Source: Burkholderiales bacterium (GTDB lineage: Bacteria; Pseudomonadota; Gammaproteobacteria; Burkholderiales; Burkholderiaceae_C). Taken from it: 6,531 nt of DNA. The position numbers and the translations under genes were made by a program. Shown in pieces: positions 1 to 4,923 of this stretch. The stretch is taken from positions 1 to 6,531 of the forward strand of contig SXXD01000083.1 in the NCBI GenBank assembly GCA_005789685.1, given 5' to 3'. The first letter of the stretch is position 1; each line of letters starts with the position of its first letter. The notes under the pieces were generated by a model. The model did no database searches, was not told where the DNA came from, and worked only from the letters and a program-made list of their open reading frames with translations.

Positions 1-852
1 CTTCAAAACGATTCTGCCCTAGGCTTGCTGGTTCATTTCGAGGTCATACCAGATCACTTGCCAGATCGTTTGAAAGAATTGATTTCACAATTTCCTCCTG
101 GCGTTTTGCAGTTTGAGGTGGGCATCCAAAGCTTCAATGAAGAGGTGCAGCAGCGAATCTCAAGGCGACAAGACAATGCAAAAACAGAGTCTAATTTACG
201 TTGGCTTCTGACTGAATCCAATGCGCATTTGCACACTGATTTAATTTTTGGCTTACCAGGTGAAACCCTTCAAAGTTTTGCTGAAGGTTTTGATCGGTTG
301 CTCAGCATCGGGCCTCAAGAAATTCAATTGGGCATTTTGAAACGCTTGCGAGGCACCCCCTTGGCGCGTCATACTGAAGCGCATGGCATGGTGTACGACC
401 AGCAACCGCCTTATGTCATTCGACAAAACAATGCCATTGACAAAGAAAGCTTCGAGCGCTTTACCAGACTGGCAAAGTATTGGGATTTGATCGCTAATTC
501 AGGACGTTTTAAACAAACGCTGCCCTTGATTTTGCAAGCTCATGAGCCGCATCATTCGTCGTTTTGGGCGTTCATGTCATTTGCTGATCATCTTTGGCAG
601 CAAACTCAAAAGACCTACGGCCTGACCCCTGAGACATTGGTCGATGCGGTGTTTGTTTATTTAACTGTTTCGCGCCTGCTTGATGAGTCGCTGGTTCGCA
701 AAACTTTGTTGAAAGATTATTTGGCCAGTGGTGCAAGAGGGCGTCCTATGTGCCTGGCGCATGAAAACTTGCCGTTGGGTGGCAATAGGCTGGGCTCAGG
801 CCAACATAATTTGCGTGAACGGCAAGACAGGCATGCTGATCTTCAGAAGTAA
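1..852 (+). CDS. Radical SAM protein, DUF4080-like (3' part; 5' end outside window)
   Basis: The frame is open from base 1 to the TAA at 850-852, so about 283 C-terminal residues are present. The N-terminal part, including the expected CxxxCxxC iron-sulfur motif and any B12-binding domain, lies upstream. What remains shows the second half of a radical SAM barrel: a segment VGIQSFNEEVQQ followed by HTDLIFGLPGET, both typical of HemN/MiaB-like radical SAM enzymes. An alpha-helical C-terminal domain resembling DUF4080 follows, ending in a basic RERQDRH tail. The substrate is unknown; such proteins are cytoplasmic and use S-adenosylmethionine to start radical chemistry. The stop lies 10 bases before modA, so the two are probably co-transcribed. 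Base composition is AT-richer than the genes after 1680. The radical SAM call is firm; the DUF4080 subfamily is from recollection of family style. Confidence 0.85.
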   Translation, partial: LQNDSALGLLVHFEVIPDHLPDRLKELISQFPPGVLQFEVGIQSFNEEVQQRISRRQDNAKTESNLRWLLTESNAHLHTDLIFGLPGETLQSFAEGFDRLLSIGPQEIQLGILKRLRGTPLARHTEAHGMVYDQQPPYVIRQNNAIDKESFERFTRLAKYWDLIANSGRFKQTLPLILQAHEPHHSSFWAFMSFADHLWQQTQKTYGLTPETLVDAVFVYLTVSRLLDESLVRKTLLKDYLASGARGRPMCLAHENLPLGGNRLGSGQHNLRERQDRHADLQK

Positions 853-862
853 GGGCCAATCC

Positions 863-1618
863 ATGCGCCGAAATCTTGTATTTATCTTTCTTCAAATTGC
901 ACTGCTAATTTCCATTCAAGCAGCTGAAGTCACGGTGGCTGTGGCTTCCAATTTCAGCTTGCCCATGCGGAAAATTGCTGCGCAATTTGAAGCTGAGTTT
1001 GACCACAAAGTACGTCTTTCATTTGGTTCAACGGGTGCCTTTTATGCGCAGATCAAAAATGGTGGGCCTTTTCACCTGTTGGTTGCGGCTGATCAGGAAA
1101 CGCCCGCTCGATTAGAAAAAGAAGGTCTGGGGCTTGCAGGTACTCGATTTACTTATGCGCAAGGCAGACTGGTTCTTTGGAGTCGACAACCTGGACGCGT
1201 CGATAAAGAGGGGGAGATCTTAAAAGCAGGTCATTTTCAAAAGCTAGCCCTGGCCAACCCCAAACTAGCACCTTATGGCGTTGCGGCCATGGAGGCACTT
1301 CACAGTCTGAACTTAAATGAACAGCTGAAGTCAAAGTTTGTGCAAGGTGAAAACATCAGCCAAGCCTATCAATTTGTGGAAACTGAAAATGCCCAAATTG
1401 GCTTTGTCGCCATGTCGCAAGTTTTCTCGGAAGACAAGTTGCTAAAAGGATCTGCTTGGATCGTGCCGCCTCAGCTTTATTCACCTATTCAGCAAGATGC
1501 CATTTTGCTTTTGGCTGGGCAAAAAAATTCTGCAGCAATTGAACTCATGCGTTACTTGAAAACGGACAGAGCAAAGTCTGTGATGAGTGCCTACGGCTAC
1601 AGCCACCCAATTCAATAG
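863..1618 (+). CDS. modA: Molybdate-type ABC transporter periplasmic substrate-binding protein
   Basis: The product is 251 residues, a normal ModA length. A Sec signal peptide (basic MRRN, hydrophobic core about residues 5-18) probably ends around SIQA-A at 20/21. The mature protein starts with TVAVASNF, has SFGSTGAFYAQIKNGGPF at 53-70 and VAADQ at 74-78, and carries the typical NPKLAPYG block at 132-139 and an NAQIGFVA block at 176-183. These are hallmark regions of the ModA family, in which the serines and the APYG region line the oxyanion pocket, so molybdate or tungstate is the expected ligand. The frame is open back to 728, but the start at 863 is chosen because it gives the signal peptide directly and follows an AAGTAAGGG Shine-Dalgarno-like stretch overlapping the upstream stop. 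No modB or modC permease gene follows, so it is an orphan binding protein within this window. Confidence 0.9.
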   Translation: MRRNLVFIFLQIALLISIQAAEVTVAVASNFSLPMRKIAAQFEAEFDHKVRLSFGSTGAFYAQIKNGGPFHLLVAADQETPARLEKEGLGLAGTRFTYAQGRLVLWSRQPGRVDKEGEILKAGHFQKLALANPKLAPYGVAAMEALHSLNLNEQLKSKFVQGENISQAYQFVETENAQIGFVAMSQVFSEDKLLKGSAWIVPPQLYSPIQQDAILLLAGQKNSAAIELMRYLKTDRAKSVMSAYGYSHPIQ

Positions 1619-1623
1619 ACAAA

Positions 1624-1653
1624 TAGACAAATAGGCGCAAGCGACCCTACAAT
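1624..1653 (+). promoter_or_regulatory. Predicted sigma-70 promoter for the dienelactone hydrolase gene
   Basis: A -35 element TAGACA (1624-1629, five of six to consensus) and a -10 element TACAAT (1648-1653, five of six) are separated by 18 bases, about 28 bases upstream of the ATG at 1682. The -35 lies inside a short tandem repeat (AATAGAC, AAATAGAC, AAATAGG, from about 1613 to 1634) that begins at the modA stop codon, so a second TAGACA occurs at 1616-1621. The start of the hydrolase transcript is expected near 1660. It may also serve the ArsR gene downstream. Confidence 0.6.
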
Positions 1654-1681
1654 TCGCCCACAAAATTGACTTAGGCATATC

Positions 1682-2578
1682 ATGAACAAAGATCTCATTG
1701 ATGACACTCAAGCTCTGATGGGCGGCCATGCAGATGCCAATGGCACCACACGTCGCTTTGCACTCAAAGCAGCTATTGGCGTTGGCTACGCAGCAGCAGC
1801 CATGCCCATCATCGCGCAAACGGCTATCAAAACACCCGTTGCAGGTTTGCTCGCTGGCGAAGTCACCATTGATGTCAATGGCTTCAAGATGCCCGCCTAT
1901 CGCAGTGCACCAGCAGGCAAATCTGATCTGCCTGTGGTGCTTGTGATTTCGGAAATTTTTGGTGTGCACGAGTACATCGCCGATGTCACTCACCGCCTGG
2001 CACAAGCGGGCTACATGGCCATTGCCCCCGAACTTTTTGTGCGCCAAGGTGACCCCAGCGAATATGGCGAGATAGCCAAACTGCAATCAGAAATCATTGC
2101 CAAAGTGCCTGACGCACAAGTCATGGCCGATCTGGACGCCGCCGTGGCCTGGGCTTCTCGCAACGGCGGCAATGCTCAAAAATTGGCCATGACTGGCTTT
2201 TGCTGGGGTGGCCGCATTACTTGGCTGTATGCAGCGCATCAGCCACAACTCAAGGCGGGTGTGGCTTGGTATGGCCGCTTGGTCGGCAACACAACAGCGC
2301 AAACGCCAGCGCACCCCTTGGCATTGGCCAGTCAACTCAAAGCACCCGTGCTGGGCCTTTATGGCGCAGCCGATACTGGCATTCCCTTAGACACGGTTGA
2401 AAAAATGAAAGCCGCACTGGCACAAGGGCCCGGCGCTGCCAAGTCAAGCGAATTTGTGGTTTACCCAGAAGCACCGCACGCTTTTCATGCTGATTACCGA
2501 CCAACCTACCGCAAAGCGGCAGCAGACGATGGCTGGCAAAGAATGTTAAATTGGTTCAAGAAGCAAGGGGCTGTTTAA
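1682..2578 (+). CDS. Dienelactone hydrolase family protein, probably Tat-exported
   Basis: This 298-residue alpha/beta hydrolase has all the catalytic features of the dienelactone hydrolase family: Glu91 in SEIFGVHEY, the nucleophile Cys174 in GFCWGG, Asp231 in YGAADTGIP, and His266 in APHAFH. In characterised members these act on cyclic dienelactones in chloroaromatic degradation, but many homologues have unknown ester or lactone substrates, so no substrate is claimed. The N terminus carries a twin-arginine stretch TRRFALK (23-29) followed by an alanine-rich hydrophobic segment (about 30-46) ending IIAQT, consistent with export of a folded enzyme by the Tat system. The Tat match is not perfect, since the usual F position holds A. 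Family members without the leader are about 235-245 residues, which accounts for the extra length. The gene has its own promoter and lies 37 bases before the ArsR gene. The upstream TTAGG is only a weak ribosome binding site. Confidence 0.88.
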   Translation: MNKDLIDDTQALMGGHADANGTTRRFALKAAIGVGYAAAAMPIIAQTAIKTPVAGLLAGEVTIDVNGFKMPAYRSAPAGKSDLPVVLVISEIFGVHEYIADVTHRLAQAGYMAIAPELFVRQGDPSEYGEIAKLQSEIIAKVPDAQVMADLDAAVAWASRNGGNAQKLAMTGFCWGGRITWLYAAHQPQLKAGVAWYGRLVGNTTAQTPAHPLALASQLKAPVLGLYGAADTGIPLDTVEKMKAALAQGPGAAKSSEFVVYPEAPHAFHADYRPTYRKAAADDGWQRMLNWFKKQGAV

Positions 2579-2615
2579 AAGTCTTGGCAACTCAAACTCT
2601 AGAAGAAAAGACACT

Positions 2616-2945
2616 ATGGCCAAAACAGCATCAAGAGAAGAAAACGCCCTGACCGAATCGGAAGAGGTTTTTGAAAAAGCCGCCGATTTGTTTCGCGTCA
2701 TGTCGGCTCCCATGCGCTTGCGCATCATCAGCGCGCTTTGCAATGGTGAAAAGAATGTGGGCGAGTTGCTGGCCGAGATCGACACGACCCAGCCCAACAT
2801 GTCGCAGCACCTGAACACCCTCTATCAGGCAGGCGTGCTTGGTAAGCGCCGCGAGGGTGTACAAATTTACTACCGCATCATCAACGACCGTGTGGTGACC
2901 CTTTGTCGCTCAGTGTGTGTGCAGATCGCCAGCGAAAGCGATTGA
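2616..2945 (+). CDS. ArsR/SmtB-family transcriptional regulator of sox/sulfide-gene type
   Basis: The product is 109 residues, a single winged-helix repressor. The order is helix LFRVMSAPMRLRIISAL (25-41), recognition region TTQPNMSQHLNTLYQAG (57-73), and beta-wing GKRREGVQIYYRI (76-88). It has no metal-binding ELCxC motif. Instead it has three cysteines, Cys42 in the helix preceding NVGELL, and Cys97 and Cys101 in the C-terminal helix. This resembles the thiol-based, reactive-sulfur-sensing branch (BigR, SqrR and ArsR-type SoxR) rather than metal sensors. The gene lies directly upstream of cytochrome and sulfide dehydrogenase genes, so the probable role is to repress sulfur-oxidation genes until a persulfide or polysulfide modifies the thiols. 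The AGAAG purine run before the ATG is an acceptable ribosome binding site. Family call is firm; the ligand and targets are inferred. Confidence 0.88.
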   Translation: MAKTASREENALTESEEVFEKAADLFRVMSAPMRLRIISALCNGEKNVGELLAEIDTTQPNMSQHLNTLYQAGVLGKRREGVQIYYRIINDRVVTLCRSVCVQIASESD

Positions 2946-2966
2946 AGGTTTGACGTCAGTTTGAGG

Positions 2967-3004
2967 GCGGGTTTTTACGGGCATGCTTCCCCCCTTAAAC
3001 CCGC
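2967..3004 (+). repeat. Inverted repeat A, downstream of the ArsR gene
   Basis: GCGGGTTT (2967-2974) is perfectly complementary to AAACCCGC (2997-3004), giving an 8-bp stem around a 22-base loop that itself contains GCATGC. It starts 22 bases after the ArsR stop. There is no T run after it, only TAATATTTAT, so it is a poor intrinsic terminator. It overlaps inverted repeat B by two bases, so both hairpins cannot form fully at once. Confidence 0.5.
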
Positions 3005-3024
3005 TAATATTTATACTTAAGGGG
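2991..3024 (+). repeat. Inverted repeat B, possible operator/promoter region for the cytochrome operon
   Basis: CCCCTTAA (2991-2998) and TTAAGGGG (3017-3024) form perfect 8-bp arms flanking 18 AT-rich bases that contain TAATATTTATA. A possible -10 hexamer TATACT (3012-3017, five of six) lies at the inner edge of the right arm, with no good -35 upstream. An AT-rich dyad between an ArsR-type regulator gene and the operon it probably controls is where its operator would be expected. Operator function is inference; the repeat itself is seen directly. Confidence 0.45.
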
Positions 3025-3034
3025 TAACGAATAA

Positions 3035-3163
3035 AACAACACCTTGGTTTTGCGCAAAATCTCTTCCGACAAACTGCTGATGGAAGCCAAAATAGTGCCC
3101 TCCGGTGTCGCCGAAGTGGCCAAGCTGCAAGCCAACGAGAAATTTGTGTATCTGCGCCCCTGA
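3035..3163 (+). pseudogene. C-terminal remnant of a DsrE-family protein (truncated)
   Basis: Between the ArsR and cytochrome genes a coding-like frame runs for 42 codons to a TGA at 3161-3163. It encodes NNTLVLRKISSDKL and ends in VPSGVAEVAKLQ...FVYLRP. From memory of the family, periplasmic DsrE-like proteins (COG1416 type) end in a similar pattern: NTL, then a basic stretch, VPSGVxE, LQ, and a terminal YLRP or YIKP. An in-frame TAA sits at 3032-3034 exactly where the homology begins. Only about 90 bases separate the stub from the ArsR gene, too few for the missing roughly 100 residues. The only possible starts (TTG 3044, ATG 3080) have no evident ribosome binding site. It is best read as a stub left by a deletion. 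A short functional peptide cannot be excluded. Confidence 0.5.
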
Positions 3164-3164
3164 T

Positions 3165-3201
3165 GGGCGTTGAGAAGTTCAATCGCCCCAACTGTTTTTT
3201 T
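3165..3201 (+). terminator. Terminator-like hairpin with T7 run just upstream of the cytochrome gene
   Basis: GGGCGTTGA (3165-3173) pairs with TCAA-T-CGCCC (3179-3188), a 9-bp stem with one bulged T and a 5-base loop. After six further bases comes a run of seven T (3195-3201). It sits directly after the DsrE-like stub, so it may be the old terminator of that gene. Because it lies in the leader of the cytochrome operon, it could also act as an attenuator unless transcription starts after it. The gap between stem and T run makes it weaker than a textbook terminator. Confidence 0.45.
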
Positions 3202-3206
3202 GAGGA
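3202..3206 (+). promoter_or_regulatory. Strong ribosome binding site for the cytochrome gene
   Basis: GAGGA lies six bases before the ATG at 3213 and directly abuts the T7 run of the hairpin. It fixes the cytochrome start, which also gives a clean signal peptide. Confidence 0.7.
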
Positions 3207-3212
3207 AAACCC

Positions 3213-3521
3213 ATGAAGATTCAACATGTTTTGACTGCGGCCTCTCTGGTCGCCTTGTCTGGTCTGGCCCAAGCCCAGGTCGATCCGCTGCATGTGCGCA
3301 GCTGGGCTGCATCTTGCGCCGCCTGCCACGGTACCGATGGCCGTGCTCAGCCGGGCATGATTTCTTTGGCGGGTGTCCCTAAAGAGGTCACCGTTCAGAA
3401 AATGCTGGACTACAAAGCTGGTCGCGTACCAGCGGCCACCATCATGCATCAGCTCGCCAAGGGCTATTCCGACGAGCAAATCGCCGCCATCGCTGGCTAC
3501 TTTGCCGCCCAGAAGAAATAA
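3213..3521 (+). CDS. Small monoheme cytochrome c, probable partner of sulfide dehydrogenase
   Basis: The product is 102 residues. A Sec signal peptide (basic start MKIQH, hydrophobic core about 6-18) probably ends at LAQA-Q (21/22), leaving a periplasmic protein of about 81 residues. One heme attachment motif CAACH occupies 35-39. Met79, in ATIMHQLAKGYSDEQI, is the likely axial ligand of a class I cytochrome c, followed by the usual C-terminal helix AAIAGYFAAQ. It lies 12 bases upstream of the flavoprotein gene, so it is the natural electron acceptor subunit, comparable to the small monoheme FccA of green sulfur bacteria rather than the larger diheme FccA of Allochromatium. It is expected to take electrons from sulfide via FAD and pass them to the respiratory chain. 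Confidence in cytochrome c is very high; the FccA/SoxE role is from context. Confidence 0.9.
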   Translation: MKIQHVLTAASLVALSGLAQAQVDPLHVRSWAASCAACHGTDGRAQPGMISLAGVPKEVTVQKMLDYKAGRVPAATIMHQLAKGYSDEQIAAIAGYFAAQKK

Positions 3522-3533
3522 GGAAAAACTGCC

Positions 3534-4808
3534 ATGCAACGTCGTCATTTTTTACAAACAGGCTCCGCTTTGGGTGCCATGGGATTGGTTTCTGGTTGTG
3601 CCACCATGGGTGGTGGCAGTGGCCCCAAAGTGGTGGTCATCGGCGGGGGTTACGCGGGCGCCACGGCCGCCAAGTACCTGCGCATGTGGTCTGAACACAA
3701 GATCCAGGTCACCCTGGTCGAGCCAAGCGATGCCTTTATTTCTTGCCCGATGTCCAACCTCGTCATTGGCGGCAGCAAAACCATCACCGAGATCACGACA
3801 CCCTATGACAACCTGACCAAACGCCACGGTGTCAAGATCATCAAGGACCGCGTCAACACCATCGACGCCGACAAGCGCATTGTCAAACTGGCCGGTGGCA
3901 CCGAGCTGACTTATGACCGCCTGATTGTCTCGCCCGGTGTGGATTTCATGTGGGAAACTCTGCCCGGCATGAACCGTGCTGGCGCCAAAGAGCAAGTGAT
4001 GCACGCCTGGAAAGCCGGCGAGCAAACCGTGACCCTTCGCAAGCAACTCGAAGCCATGCCCGACGGCGGCGTCTTCGCCATGTCCATCCCGCTGGCCCCA
4101 TACCGATGCCCTCCCGGTCCTTACGAGCGGGCTTGCCAAGTGGCCGACTACTTCACCAAAGCCAAGCCCAAGAGCAAGGTGTTGATCTTGGACGCCAACG
4201 ACGACGTCACTTCTAAACCTGGTTTGTTCAAGAAGGCCTGGACTGACCGCTACAAAGGCATCATTGAGTACCGCAGCAAGCACAACGTGACCGATGTGGA
4301 TGTGGCCAACAAGACCGTGAAGTTTGAGTTCAACGAAGACGTCAAGGCCAGTGTTCTCAACGTGATTCCGAGCATGCGTGCTGGCGACATCGCCGTCAAC
4401 GCGGGCCTGGCCACGGCCAACAAGCGCTGGTGCGAAGTGGATTTCCTGACTTTCGAATCCAAAGCTGCCAAAAACGTGCACGTTCTGGGCGATTCGATCC
4501 AAGTCGCTCCCTTGATGCCCAAGTCGGGTCACATGGCCAACCAACACGGCAAAACCTGTGCGGCCGCGGTCATCGCTTTGTTGATGGGCAAACAAGTCAA
4601 CCCGATGCCCATTTACAACAACACCTGCTACAGCTATGTCAGTACCAAGGATGTTGTTCATGTGGCCAGCGTGCACCGCTACGACGCCGAGAAGAAAACC
4701 ATGCTGACCGTGCCAGGTTCAGGTGGTGTGTCTACCGCGGCCAAGGAGCTGGAAGGTGTTTACGCTTGGAGCTGGGCGCAAAACATCTGGGCCGACACAT
4801 TGGCTTGA
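3534..4808 (+). CDS. fccB: Flavocytochrome c sulfide dehydrogenase, FAD subunit (FccB/SoxF)
   Basis: This 424-residue flavoprotein oxidises sulfide in the periplasm, passing electrons to the cytochrome encoded just upstream. A Tat leader is clear: QRRHFLQ at 2-8, then a hydrophobic stretch. VSGC at 19-22 also fits a lipobox. The FAD-binding dinucleotide fold follows at VVVIGGGYAGATAAKYL (33-49). Cys71 in AFISCPMSN matches the cysteine that carries FAD covalently in Allochromatium FccB. Cys192 in YRCPPGPYERA and Cys365 in NNTCYSYV match the redox-active disulfide pair. HVLGDSI (316-322) is the second FAD contact, and a C-terminal FCSD domain ends in YAWSWAQNIWADTL. All key residues are present at normal spacing. 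The upstream stop TAAGGA doubles as the ribosome binding site, suggesting translational coupling. The alternative name is soxF. Confidence 0.95.
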   Translation: MQRRHFLQTGSALGAMGLVSGCATMGGGSGPKVVVIGGGYAGATAAKYLRMWSEHKIQVTLVEPSDAFISCPMSNLVIGGSKTITEITTPYDNLTKRHGVKIIKDRVNTIDADKRIVKLAGGTELTYDRLIVSPGVDFMWETLPGMNRAGAKEQVMHAWKAGEQTVTLRKQLEAMPDGGVFAMSIPLAPYRCPPGPYERACQVADYFTKAKPKSKVLILDANDDVTSKPGLFKKAWTDRYKGIIEYRSKHNVTDVDVANKTVKFEFNEDVKASVLNVIPSMRAGDIAVNAGLATANKRWCEVDFLTFESKAAKNVHVLGDSIQVAPLMPKSGHMANQHGKTCAAAVIALLMGKQVNPMPIYNNTCYSYVSTKDVVHVASVHRYDAEKKTMLTVPGSGGVSTAAKELEGVYAWSWAQNIWADTLA

Positions 4809-4818
4809 TGCCCCTTGC

Positions 4819-4837
4819 GCGTGGCTGTCTGCCACGC
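4819..4837 (+). repeat. Perfect hairpin in the 3' region of the fccB transcript
   Basis: GCGTGGC (4819-4825) and GCCACGC (4831-4837) form a 7-bp stem with loop TGTCT. It begins 10 bases after the fccB stop and is followed within three bases by the main terminator stem. It may protect the 3' end or aid termination. There is no T run of its own. Confidence 0.5.
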
Positions 4838-4839
4838 CA

Positions 4840-4884
4840 TTGAAAAAACGCCGCAGTCCTTGAGATTGACGGCGTTTTTTTCAA
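4840..4884. terminator. Bidirectional Rho-independent terminator between fccB and the convergent transporter gene
   Basis: TTGAAAAAACGCCG (4840-4853) pairs with CGGCGTTTTTTTCAA (4870-4884), with one extra T on the right arm. The loop is 16 bases. Read on the plus strand, a GC stem is followed by seven T and ends the cytochrome-fccB operon. Read on the minus strand, the A6 run of the left arm gives a U tract, so it can also end the YeeE/YedE transcript, whose stop codon lies 40 bases away. Confidence 0.85.
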
Positions 4885-4923
4885 TGCGGAGCGCGCGCGG
4901 TATTCCATGCTTTGGAAAAAAAC

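Noticed and set aside
745..852. Possible frameshift at the C-terminal end of the radical SAM gene
   Set aside because: The tail looked unusual (Gly/Arg/His-rich), but it ends in a basic RQDRH pattern plausible for the family, and the stop sits neatly before modA. No better alternative frame was seen.
728..862. Upstream extension of modA to 728
   Set aside because: It overlaps the radical SAM gene by 125 bases and would bury the signal peptide. The start at 863 gives the signal peptide at the N terminus.
1481..2086. Minus-strand open frame of 201 codons spanning modA and the hydrolase
   Set aside because: It crosses two well-supported plus-strand genes and their promoter, and its composition (many Cys and His) is not protein-like.
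2967..3004. Inverted repeat A as a Rho-independent terminator for the ArsR gene
   Set aside because: The loop is 22 bases and there is no T run after the stem, so it is listed only as a repeat.
3552..4676. Long minus-strand open frame of 374 codons antisense to fccB
   Set aside because: It is rich in His, Gly, Val and Asp, has no recognisable domain, and lies entirely within a convincing fccB with all active-site residues. It is the usual antisense shadow of a GC-rich gene.
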